Source: an uncultured Bacteroidia bacterium
GTDB lineage: Bacteria; Bacteroidota; Bacteroidia; Bacteroidales; F082
Reading direction: 5' to 3'
DNA length: 64,000 nucleotides
Assembly (NCBI GenBank): GCA_902801625.1
Contig: CADCJI010000017.1
Coordinates: forward strand, 19,292 to 83,291
Shown here: positions 54,085-61,765 of the stretch, in pieces
Layout: the number at the start of each line of letters is the position of its first letter
Numbering within the stretch: position 1 is the first letter of the stretch
Program-made: the position numbers and the translations under genes
Notes under the pieces: model-generated
Databases searched by the model: none
Seen by the model: the letters and a program-made list of their open reading frames with translations, nothing else
Told to the model about the DNA's origin: nothing

Positions 54085-55404
54085 ATGGTCATACAAAGAG
54101 ATCAGTATATCAGTGAGTTAATAAGCAAACAATGGAATGGGAAAGTAAAGATTGTCACTGGAATACGACGTTGTGGCAAATCATTCCTGCTTTTCACCCT
54201 CTATAAGAATTATCTGCTGAACGAAGGTGTGGCAAAGGACTGCTTCGTGGAGCTAGCATTAGACAAAAAGGCACACGTGAAGTACAGGAATCCCAACGAG
54301 CTCTACGAATATGTGCTTCGAAAAACGCAAAATACCGAAAAACGTTACTATGTTTTCATCGATGAAATCCAGATGTCCTATAAGGTAAAAAGCGAAGATG
54401 TGGATGAGAATTTGGTGCCCGAGGAAGACCGCGACATGCTCTACGTCACATTCTACGACATCTTGAACGACTTGATGGCTCGAAGCAATTTGGACATATA
54501 CGTCACTGGCTCGAACTCCAAGATGCTTTCGAAAGACATTGTCACCAATTTCCGAGACCGCGGATCGGAGATAAAGGTCTATCCGCTGTCGTTCAAGGAG
54601 TTCTATCCCGTTTCCGGACTTGAGAAGGTGGATGCAATGGAGGAATATCTTACATACGGCGGTATGCCATTAGCAGTGCTGGAAAAGACCGAGACGGAGA
54701 AGCGCAAATACCTGAAAGGACTCCATAAGAGGGTTTACATCAAGGATATTGTAGAGCGATACAAGCTGAAAGATGACGAGGTGCTTGAAGCCTTGATTGA
54801 TGCATTGTCTTCGGCTGTTGGTTCACTAACCAATCCGCACAATCTGGCCAATGCAGCAGGCTCGCTGATGAAGCGCAACACCTCGGACCATACCATAAAG
54901 AACTATCTGGATTATTTGGAGGAAGCCTACCTGTTTTTGGGTGCACAGCGATACGATGTGAAGGGGAAACGGTATTTCGAGAACACACAGAAATACTATT
55001 CGATGGACATCGGACTGCGGAACGCCAAGTTGAATTTTCGACAGCAGGAGAAATCGCATCTGATGGAGAACGTGATCTTCGTCGAGCTCATCCGCAGAGG
55101 CTACAGCGTGGATGTAGGTGTGGTGGAAATGACCCTCGTAAAGGACGGCAAAAAGCAACAGTCACAGTATGAAATCGACTTTGTCGTCAATACAGGTCGC
55201 GAGAAGGTGTATATCCAATCCGCGCTAAATGTGGATACGGAAGTGAAAAAGAATCAAGAGACTTTCTCGTTGAAGAACTCGGGCGATTTTTTCCGCAAGA
55301 TTGTCATTCTCGACGGAAACGCGAAGCCGTGGAACGATGAAGACGGCATCATGTATGTGGGTGTCATTCCGTTTTTGCTTGAGGAAGCGGGACGGATAAT
55401 CTAA
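54085..55404 (+). CDS. DUF4143-type AAA+ ATPase (3)
   Basis: A 439-residue protein from ATG 54085 (MVIQRDQYISELISKQW); a longer frame upstream runs through the promoter and is rejected. It has the P-loop GIRRCGKSFLL, Walker B YVFIDEIQM and sensor YVTGSNSKML, with a C-terminal DUF4143 domain YEIDFVVNTGREKVYIQSAL in which the usual catalytic E.K pair is not evident. It is on the opposite strand to the regulated locus, inserted between the divergent upstream region of the DUF2807 operon and the barrel gene. A long-loop hairpin (AGCCATCCCCATCC...GGATGGGG, 55405-55467) follows its stop and could terminate both convergent genes. Confidence 0.9.
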   Translation: MVIQRDQYISELISKQWNGKVKIVTGIRRCGKSFLLFTLYKNYLLNEGVAKDCFVELALDKKAHVKYRNPNELYEYVLRKTQNTEKRYYVFIDEIQMSYKVKSEDVDENLVPEEDRDMLYVTFYDILNDLMARSNLDIYVTGSNSKMLSKDIVTNFRDRGSEIKVYPLSFKEFYPVSGLEKVDAMEEYLTYGGMPLAVLEKTETEKRKYLKGLHKRVYIKDIVERYKLKDDEVLEALIDALSSAVGSLTNPHNLANAAGSLMKRNTSDHTIKNYLDYLEEAYLFLGAQRYDVKGKRYFENTQKYYSMDIGLRNAKLNFRQQEKSHLMENVIFVELIRRGYSVDVGVVEMTLVKDGKKQQSQYEIDFVVNTGREKVYIQSALNVDTEVKKNQETFSLKNSGDFFRKIVILDGNAKPWNDEDGIMYVGVIPFLLEEAGRII

Positions 55405-55467
55405 AAAGCCATCCCCATCCCAAACTCCAGCGCGTCGCCAAACGCATGTAATCAGGATGGGGCGGCT
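55405..55467. terminator. Possible bidirectional terminator hairpin with long loop
   Basis: AGCCATCCCCATCC and GGATGGGGCGGCT pair with few mismatches around a loop of about 37 bases, in the 69-bp gap between convergent genes. There is no clear T run on the + side. Confidence 0.4.
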
Positions 55468-55473
55468 ATTATG

Positions 55474-57810
55474 TTACATCCTCTGCCGTTCTTCCTCTCC
55501 CGCCAAACTTCCGCGATACTTGCTGGTTTTGGCTTTCAGACGGTAGCGCAAGGTAAAATAAATTTCGCGGGAATCGTATGTGCCGTCTTTGGTGATGCGC
55601 AGCCTCGAATAATAACTCTCAAAACAGTATTTCGACTGGTTGAACAAGTCATTAACGCCCAATGTCACCGTCAGGGCTTTATTCAAGAAAGCCTTCTGTA
55701 CAGAAAGGTTGCACACCCACGAATCCTTAAAGCAATAAGTGATGCCTGTATGTCCTTTGCCCGTGTAGGTTAGGTCGGCATTGATGGTCCAGTCCTTGGG
55801 CAAGGCGAAAACATTGGTGAATGAGCCGAAAGGCATTATCTTGTCGAAATGAACGGTTTCGTCCTGGCTTTCAACGGAAAACCATTGCCTGCTGAAACCG
55901 ACCGACAAATTAGGATTCCACACGCCAATCGTTGGGCTGGCTGACACCATCGCCCACATTTGCGGGATGCGGTCGAAGTTTCGGGGCTTCAGCAGCGAGA
56001 CATACGACGAGCCTTCGACAGGTTCAGCCCATTCCATGATGGCATTGCGGGCATCCTGAAAACCTGCAGAAAACTGCATGAACCTCCATGAGGCCATGAG
56101 CGAAAAGTCATGGATCAGCCAAGGCTCCAACAACGGATTGCCCGTCTGCAACGTGAATCGGTTGATGTATTCCATGGCGTTGCGCAGGTCGCGGTACGAC
56201 GGGCGGCTGGTCTTCGCGGAATAACTCGCCATAAGTTGCACCTTGTCGATTTGCATCGAAAGCGAGGCACTTGGGAAAACATGATTGAACTTGCGGCTTT
56301 GGCCGTCGATGGGCTGGTCTTGCTCGTAATAGTCGTAAGCGGCGTGTTCGTAGCGGCAGCCCACGCTGAACATACCCATCACCGTTTCGCTGAAAGGCAC
56401 CATGCGGCTGTATTCCACAAAGGCGGCAAGATTTCTATCTTTAATCTGTGTGAACGAAGTTTCGGCATACTCTGAATGACTGATGTAGTCGTCGCGGCGC
56501 GAGGTGAACGAAGCCTGACTGCCATACGAAATATCACCACCCCAAAGAGGCGTGCTGAAGGTCAGTTTGCCAGCCAAAAGTTTGTTCTTGACGGGGTTTT
56601 CCGATTGGATGACACGGTCGTCCCACTCGCTGCTGTATTCAATGCCATTATTATAAACGGTGTGTCCATTGCTGAGAAAGTCGGTGTTGAAGTCGATGGA
56701 GGTGTTTCCAACCTTACCGAGATAGAAGGCATTGACACGATGTCCCATGTCGTAATCGTACTTCAGCAGTTGACGGCTTTCCCATTGGTCGTAATAGGCT
56801 CCGTCCATCTTGACGGCACTGTTGATGTGAATGGAATCGTTCATCACCGCCCAGAAAGTAGGGCTATAGCGCACGCCAACGATGTGGTCGGGATTGAAGG
56901 AGTAATTGGCCTCGAACACGCTGGAAAGACGGGCATCCCGCGTGTCTTCCTTCAAAGTGTTTTGCTGGAGCCAGTCGTTTTCCACCTTGTTTTCCTGAAT
57001 GATGTTGGAGTGCTGCAAGGACTTCATGTCGCGGTAATCGACGGTGGCTAATAGTTGCCAGCCGTTCTTGCGGTAATTGAGGCTCACGATGTCGCGCAAA
57101 TCGGTGTTGGCCGCCGATTGATAAACCGATGAGCGCACATCCACGCCCAAGCCCTCATTGGGGTTTTTCTTGGTGACGATACGCACCACCGCCCCGACCG
57201 TGGCATCGTACCGCGCCCCTGGATTGGTGACCAATTCCACGCGCTGGATGTCCTTGGAGTTGAGTTGCTCCAATTCGCTGAAGTCACGCACTTGCCGTCC
57301 GTTGATGTAAACCAGCGGCTCACCTTTGCCGAACACCGTCAGTTTGTTTTCGCCCTTGGCAATACCCGGAATTTTGCCTAAAACATCGTCAGCCGAACCC
57401 ACCTCGGCAAGGATGCTGTTCTCAACGGTGGTCACTTGCGCGTCACCTTTAATGTAAACATCGGGCAGACCCGCGCTGACCGTCACTTCGTTGAGGCTGA
57501 CGGCATCCATTTCAAGTTGGATAGTGCCCAAGTTGGTTTGCGTTCCCGAAAGCGGCAGCCATTTGTCCTTGTAGCCGATAAAGGACACTTTCAGCAAGGC
57601 CGCGTTTTGCGCTTTCCCCATTTGGAAAGTTCCGTTTTCATCAGTGACACAGCCGCTTAAAAAGGCCGAGTCCTGACTTGTTTGCACCACATTCGCAAAT
57701 GGTACTGATTGGTTGGTTTCATCAACGACTTTACCGTTGAAATTCTGTGCCCTCGCGCCCAGCACCGCCAAAACTACCAGCAGTGCGGTCAAAAATGATT
57801 TCTTTGCCAT
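55474..57810 (-). CDS. TonB-dependent-receptor-like outer membrane beta-barrel protein
   Basis: A 778-residue protein. Signal peptide MAKKSFLTALLVVLAVLGARA; CarboxypepD_reg-like domain (about 24-105, FNGKVVDETNQSVPFANV...); plug domain (about 115-215, with VYINGRQVRDFSELEQL and the GARYDATVGAVVRIVTKK signature, in part); then a C-terminal beta-barrel of the OMP_b-brl_3 type to the end. This class resembles SusC-like receptors but lacks a SusD partner here. Ligand unknown; with ABC permeases under the same sigma-54 control it may report on or repair envelope stress. Its promoter and first 19 codons are near-identical to those of the DUF2807 gene. Confidence 0.9.
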   Translation of the reverse strand: MAKKSFLTALLVVLAVLGARAQNFNGKVVDETNQSVPFANVVQTSQDSAFLSGCVTDENGTFQMGKAQNAALLKVSFIGYKDKWLPLSGTQTNLGTIQLEMDAVSLNEVTVSAGLPDVYIKGDAQVTTVENSILAEVGSADDVLGKIPGIAKGENKLTVFGKGEPLVYINGRQVRDFSELEQLNSKDIQRVELVTNPGARYDATVGAVVRIVTKKNPNEGLGVDVRSSVYQSAANTDLRDIVSLNYRKNGWQLLATVDYRDMKSLQHSNIIQENKVENDWLQQNTLKEDTRDARLSSVFEANYSFNPDHIVGVRYSPTFWAVMNDSIHINSAVKMDGAYYDQWESRQLLKYDYDMGHRVNAFYLGKVGNTSIDFNTDFLSNGHTVYNNGIEYSSEWDDRVIQSENPVKNKLLAGKLTFSTPLWGGDISYGSQASFTSRRDDYISHSEYAETSFTQIKDRNLAAFVEYSRMVPFSETVMGMFSVGCRYEHAAYDYYEQDQPIDGQSRKFNHVFPSASLSMQIDKVQLMASYSAKTSRPSYRDLRNAMEYINRFTLQTGNPLLEPWLIHDFSLMASWRFMQFSAGFQDARNAIMEWAEPVEGSSYVSLLKPRNFDRIPQMWAMVSASPTIGVWNPNLSVGFSRQWFSVESQDETVHFDKIMPFGSFTNVFALPKDWTINADLTYTGKGHTGITYCFKDSWVCNLSVQKAFLNKALTVTLGVNDLFNQSKYCFESYYSRLRITKDGTYDSREIYFTLRYRLKAKTSKYRGSLAGEEERQRM

Positions 57811-57848
57811 AGCTTTACAGGTTTATAATTTTACTGCCTTTTAGCATG

Positions 57849-57863
57849 GTAATCGCCGTGCCA
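57849..57863 (-). promoter_or_regulatory. Sigma-54 promoter of the outer membrane barrel gene
   Basis: TGGCACGGCGATTAC on the minus strand: -24 exact, -12 reads TTAC rather than TTGC, so it may be weaker than the DUF2807 copy it derives from or shares ancestry with. Confidence 0.72.
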
Positions 57864-57917
57864 AAATTGTAAACAATTAAAAACCAATAAAATACAAAAA
57901 CAGCATTTTACAAAAAG

Positions 57918-57955
57918 TGTAAAGTTTCTTTACAGTGGTGTAAAGAAACTTTACA
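57918..57955 (-). promoter_or_regulatory. Twin-palindrome activator site (UAS) for the barrel gene
   Basis: TGTAAAGTTTCTTTACA (57918-57934) and TGTAAAGAAACTTTACA (57939-57955), 21 bp centre to centre, same spacing as at 53905. Confidence 0.86.
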
Positions 57956-57997
57956 GTGAGCATTGTCTTGAAGAAAATTTTTTTGGGCTTTTCATTC

Positions 57998-58083
57998 AAA
58001 AATCTAGGAAATGTGTAATTTTGCCCCATGAAAAAATCTAGGAAATGTGTATAAACACCCATTTAAAAAATCTAGGAAATGTG
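57998..58083 (+). repeat. Three-copy direct repeat array, exact 34-bp period, upstream of ATPase (4)
   Basis: AAAAATCTAGGAAATGTG occurs identically at 57998-58015, 58032-58049 and 58066-58083, the last ending 4 bp before the ATG at 58088. A -7 like TAATTTTG lies between copies 1 and 2. The unit shares a GGAAA-x-TGT core with the array of ATPase (2). Confidence 0.9.
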
Positions 58084-58087
58084 ATTT

Positions 58088-59437
58088 ATGAGACGGAAAA
58101 TATATGATAAACTATTGAAATGGAAGCAAGAACGGAATGGCGATACCGCATTGCTTATCGAAGGTGCACGACGCATCGGGAAAAGCTATACCGCAGAGGA
58201 GTTTGCCCGCAACGAATACGAATCCTATATCCTGATTGACTTCAGCAAAGCACCAGCCCGAGTCAAGTCGTGGTTTGATGACTATCTGGAAGATGTGGAC
58301 ACACTGCTGCAAAACATCCAACTCCATTACAAGAAAACACTCACGCCGCGCAAGTCGCTCATCATCTTCGACGAAGTGCAGAAATGCCCTCGCGCCCGCG
58401 AAGCCATCAAGACTTTGGTGGCCGACCATCGTTTCGACTACTTGGAAACCGGCTCGCTCATTTCCATCAAGAAAAACGTCGAGGACATCGTCATTCCTTC
58501 CGAAGAAGAAGGCATCGACATGTATCCGATGGATTTCGAGGAATTCCTTTGGGCGATGGGAAACGAAGTGCTGTTTCCATACATCCAAAAACAGTTTGAA
58601 AAACAGCAACCTATGGGCGACTTCCACCGTGACGCGATGCACTATTTCCGCCAATACATGATTGTGGGCGGTATGCCGCAAGCCGTGGCAGAATATGCGC
58701 AAACGAAGGATTTCAACAAAGTGGATGCCATCAAACGCCAGATTTTGCGCCTCTACAAAAACGACATCAAGAAATACGCTGGCTCAGCAACGACTCGTGT
58801 GGAGGCCATCTATGATGCCATTCCTGGACAACTCCAAAAGCATGAGAAGAAATTCACCCTTTCGGCACTGAAGGACGAAGCCCGAATGCGCGAGTACGAC
58901 AGCGCTTTCTTTTGGCTCGATGATGCCCGAATCGCCAACATCTGCTACAACACCACCGCGCCCAACATCGGTTTGCAACTCAACGAAGACCGTACCGCAC
59001 TCAAATGCTACTTCTGCGACACGGGACTGCTCATCTCTTTGGCTTTCAATGCCCGAGGCATCGTCAGCAACGAGATTTACCAAAAACTGATGTTCGACAA
59101 ATTGGAAATCAACGAAGGGATGTTGGTTGAAAACATTGTAGCGCAAATGCTTAAAGCAACGGATAAGAAACTTTATTTCTACAACAATTACGACAAGGAA
59201 GACGCCGAAAACCGCATGGAGGTTGATTTCTTGATCCAAAAAGAAACCGTCACCTCGCGGCACAACATATCGCCAATCGAGGTCAAGAGCAGCGCAAACT
59301 ACACCTTGACCTCGATAAAAAAGTGCATCGAAAAGTACCGAAACTATCTTTCCACGCCATACGTCCTTCACTCCAAGGATGTTGAAGTCAAAGACGGGTT
59401 GGTATTTCTTCCGCTTTATATGACGCCGCTGTTATAA
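58088..59437 (+). CDS. DUF4143-type AAA+ ATPase (4)
   Basis: A 449-residue protein (MRRKIYDKLLKWKQERN). It has the P-loop GARRIGKSY, Walker B LIIFDEVQK and sensor YLETGSLISIKKNV; the C-terminal DUF4143 domain carries EVDFLIQKE...SPIEVKSS, a complete PD-(D/E)XK-like set as in ATPase (2). It lies on the + strand between the barrel gene and the ABC ATPase. The final direct repeat sits almost at the start codon, where a bound protein would block both transcription and translation start, suggesting tight self-control. Confidence 0.9.
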   Translation: MRRKIYDKLLKWKQERNGDTALLIEGARRIGKSYTAEEFARNEYESYILIDFSKAPARVKSWFDDYLEDVDTLLQNIQLHYKKTLTPRKSLIIFDEVQKCPRAREAIKTLVADHRFDYLETGSLISIKKNVEDIVIPSEEEGIDMYPMDFEEFLWAMGNEVLFPYIQKQFEKQQPMGDFHRDAMHYFRQYMIVGGMPQAVAEYAQTKDFNKVDAIKRQILRLYKNDIKKYAGSATTRVEAIYDAIPGQLQKHEKKFTLSALKDEARMREYDSAFFWLDDARIANICYNTTAPNIGLQLNEDRTALKCYFCDTGLLISLAFNARGIVSNEIYQKLMFDKLEINEGMLVENIVAQMLKATDKKLYFYNNYDKEDAENRMEVDFLIQKETVTSRHNISPIEVKSSANYTLTSIKKCIEKYRNYLSTPYVLHSKDVEVKDGLVFLPLYMTPLL

Positions 59438-59445
59438 TAAACCGA

Positions 59446-59482
59446 GGGACACGAGTTATGCTTTTTTGCGTCCTCGTGTCCC
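59446..59482. terminator. Bidirectional intrinsic terminator
   Basis: GGGACACGAG (59446-59455) and CTCGTGTCCC (59473-59482) are exact inverted repeats in the 53-bp gap between convergent genes, with T-rich sequence on the + side. Confidence 0.75.
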
Positions 59483-59490
59483 ATGTCTTT

Positions 59491-60132
59491 TTACAGTTGC
59501 GACAAAACCTCTTCCACGATTTTACCGTCGAACAGGTTGATGATGCGGTCGGCGTAGCCGGCGTCACGCTGCGAGTGGGTCACCATGACGATGGTGGTGC
59601 CTTCCTTGTGGAGGTCGGTGAGCAGGTCCATCACCTCCTTGCCGTTCTTCGAGTCGAGGTTACCCGTAGGCTCGTCGGCGAGGATGAGCTTGGGGTTGGC
59701 GACGACGGCGCGGGCGATGGCCACCCTTTGCTGCTGACCGCCCGACAGCTGCTGCGGGAAGTGCGAGTGCTTGCGCTCGGCAGCGGGGATGTTCATGTAA
59801 CGCAGCGGCAACTCGATGTTCTCAAACACATTGAGTTCGTCGATGAGGTTGAAGCTCTGGAACACGAAGCCGATGTTGCCCTTGCGGAACTGGGTGCGGT
59901 CCTTCTCCTTGAGGTCGCCGACCTGATGGCCGAGGAGCTCGTAACGACCCTCGGTGGGGTTGTCCAAGAGGCCGAGGATGTTGAGCAAGGTAGACTTGCC
60001 GCAGCCCGAAGGCCCCATGATGGCGACAAACTCGCCGTCGTTGATTTCGAACGAAACGCCGTCCAACGCGATGGTTTCGATTTCAATGTCCTCGCTGCGG
60101 AAGACCTTCCTGAGATTTTCTACTTTAATCAT
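59491..60132 (-). CDS. ABC transporter ATP-binding protein (LolD/MacB-type)
   Basis: A 213-residue ATPase. Walker A GPSGCGKST lies near residue 40, the Q-loop in GFVFQSFNLIDELNVFEN, the signature LSGGQQQRVAIARA, Walker B LILADEPTGNLDS and the H-loop VMVTHS. It belongs to the MacB/LolD subfamily that powers FtsX-type permeases by mechanotransmission rather than substrate channelling. It lies downstream of the HlyD-type and permease genes on the same strand, the usual Bacteroidota tripartite order, and could serve the permeases A-E as well. Confidence 0.95.
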   Translation of the reverse strand: MIKVENLRKVFRSEDIEIETIALDGVSFEINDGEFVAIMGPSGCGKSTLLNILGLLDNPTEGRYELLGHQVGDLKEKDRTQFRKGNIGFVFQSFNLIDELNVFENIELPLRYMNIPAAERKHSHFPQQLSGGQQQRVAIARAVVANPKLILADEPTGNLDSKNGKEVMDLLTDLHKEGTTIVMVTHSQRDAGYADRIINLFDGKIVEEVLSQL

Positions 60133-60198
60133 TGCTTTTAGTCTTTAATGGTTAAACTTTTATTTTGTTGATTTGTTGTTTGACCCTAACGCCTTTTA

Positions 60199-60288
60199 CC
60201 GTCATGGCGGAGGAACATCCGCCATCTCCCGTGCGCGAAGACAACACCCTCTTGCTCGGGAGATTGCGGGTCAAGCCCGCAATGACGG
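60199..60288. repeat. Inverted-repeat element (GTCATTGCGGGC type, about 90 bp)
   Basis: The left arm CCGTCATGGCGGAGGAACAT continues to CATCTCCCG; the right arm, read in complement, is CCGTCATTGCGGGCTTGACC, continuing to AATCTCCCG. Each arm has its own hairpin. It is non-coding and lies between the ATPase and HlyD-type genes. Confidence 0.75.
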
Positions 60289-60331
60289 CTTGAGGCTGTG
60301 TCTCGTGTCCTATAGGTCCATTGTCCCATAA

Positions 60332-61586
60332 TCAAAACACCAGCACTTCACTCTCCCCAAAGTTGTCATACGAAGAAGTAATCACCTTCTCGCCAGCTTC
60401 AAGGCCTTCGACAACCTCGTAATACTGTGGGTTCTGTCGCCCGATTTTGATGTCGCGCTTTGTGGCCTTGCTGCCGTCGGAAGAGAGCACATAAATCCAC
60501 TTGCCGCCAGTCTTTTGATAGAAGGCGCCACGCGGGATAAGCACCGCCTCCACAGGCTGGCCGAGTTGCAGGTTGAGGTAATAGGTCTGGCCACTGCGGA
60601 TGTTCTCGGGCTGCTGCTCCATGAACTTGAAGTCGGCCTTGAACTTGCCGTCGCGCACCTCGGGATACACCTTGCGGATCTGCGCCTGATACCGCTCGCT
60701 CTGCCGCTCGAAGGTGGCCTCCAAGCCAGGGGTGATGCGGTCGATGTAATGCTCATCAATCTGGGCCTCGATCTTGTAGCTGTCGAGGTTGTTGATTTGC
60801 CCGATCTTGGAGCCTGCGCCCACCGACTGGCCCAACACCACATCCAAGAGACCCAACTCGCCGTCGATGGGTGCCTTGATGGTTAGGTTTTCCTTGCGCT
60901 TGCGAATCATCATCATGTTGATGCGCATATTCTCAAGGCTCTCACGCATACGGTCGATTTCCACCGAGCGGTGAAGGCTGTCCTGCTTGGCGCGGTTCTC
61001 CACCAACTTCAGGCGGCTGTTGGAGAGCGTGAAGTCCTCCTCGGCCTTCAGGAAGTCCTCGCGGGCGATGAGGCCGTCGTCGTAGAGCGACTTCTGCCTT
61101 CAGGAAGTCCTCGCGGGCGATGAGGCCGTCGTCGTAGAGCGACTTCTGAGCCTCGTAGGTGCGACGGTTGCGCTGCACCTCCATCTGAAGCTGAAGTTTC
61201 TCCTGCTCCACGCTCAGTTTCTGTTGCTCCATCTGAATCATGGTGTTGCGCAGGATGTTCTCCTTTTCGGCGAGGTCGGCCTCGGAGGAGAGAATCTGCA
61301 TGTCGAGGTTCTCATTGCTCAAGATAAGAATGACATCGCCTGCCTTGACACGGCTGCCTTCCTCTGTGACGATTTGTTGCACCACACCGCCTTCCAAGGG
61401 GCTGATTTGGATGGTCGTCATCGGCGCGACCTGTCCGCTGATGCGGATGTAGTCGTTGAACTCGCCCGAGGTGACGGTGTTCACGGTGATGTTGTCCGCG
61501 TCGATGCGGAGTTTCTTCGAGTCGTCCCTGAAGATGAGCCAGAGGATGAAGACGAGGAGCAACGCCCCGCCCCAGAACGTAGAGAT
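60332..61586 (-). pseudogene. HlyD/MacA-type periplasmic adaptor, frameshifted by a 52-bp tandem duplication and lacking a clear start
   Basis: Two frames cover one gene. The upstream part (to about 61045) holds a membrane anchor LLLVFILWLIFRDDSKKL, a lipoyl/barrel-sandwich region IQISPLEGGVVQQIV...EGSRVKAGDVILILSNE and a coiled coil. The downstream part (from 61006) holds the returning coiled coil, IDGELGLLDVVLGQSV, and the beta-barrel to VITSSYDNFGESEVLVF. The break is a perfect 52-bp duplication at 61045-61096 and 61097-61148; removing one copy rejoins LIAREDFLKAEEDFTLSNSR (in sense) into one frame. No ATG precedes the membrane helix before an in-frame TAA at 61587-61589, where an AT-rich leader repeat abuts. 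The adaptor is probably inactive. Confidence 0.88.
61045..61148. repeat. 52-bp perfect tandem duplication inside the HlyD-type gene
   Basis: The 52 bases from 61045 (CCTTCAGGAAGTCCTCGCGG...) to 61096 are repeated exactly at 61097-61148. Fifty-two leaves a remainder of one when divided by three, so the frame is shifted. Confidence 0.95.
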
Positions 61587-61617
61587 TTAATATTCAAAGA
61601 TTTAAGATTTAAAGATT
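61587..61617 (-). repeat. AATCTTTAAATCTTAAATCT leader repeat abutting the HlyD-type gene
   Basis: On the sense (minus) strand the same AT-rich units found before recA, nadE and the AtoE-type gene run directly into the adaptor's coding frame, where a start codon would be expected. Confidence 0.6.
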
Positions 61618-61746
61618 GAGTTTCCCTTCGGGAATGGAGTGTATACCGTTTGTATATTGGCGGCGGCAAGAACTGGTTGCCTTTTTGTAGCGCCAATAGC
61701 CGCCGCAGTTAACAACAACTCCTAGCCTCCATTCCCGAAGGGAATC
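61618..61746 (+). mobile_element. MITE-like 129-bp inverted-repeat element, second copy
   Basis: Ends are TTTCCCTTCGGGAATGGA (61621-61638) and its inverted partner finishing GAAGGGAATC at 61746. The interior has GGCGGCGGCAAGAAC and GCCGCCGCAGTTAACAACAA, alignable with the copy at 25871-25998 (GCGGCGG..., CCGCCGCAGGTCAACAA). It fills most of the gap between the adaptor and permease F. Confidence 0.72.
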
Positions 61747-61765
61747 TATATACAATGTTTCCATA

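Noticed and set aside
59458-60141. Open frame of 227 codons on the + strand, Val/Gly/Asp-rich
   Set aside because: Antisense to the ABC ATPase; mirror composition of its codons.
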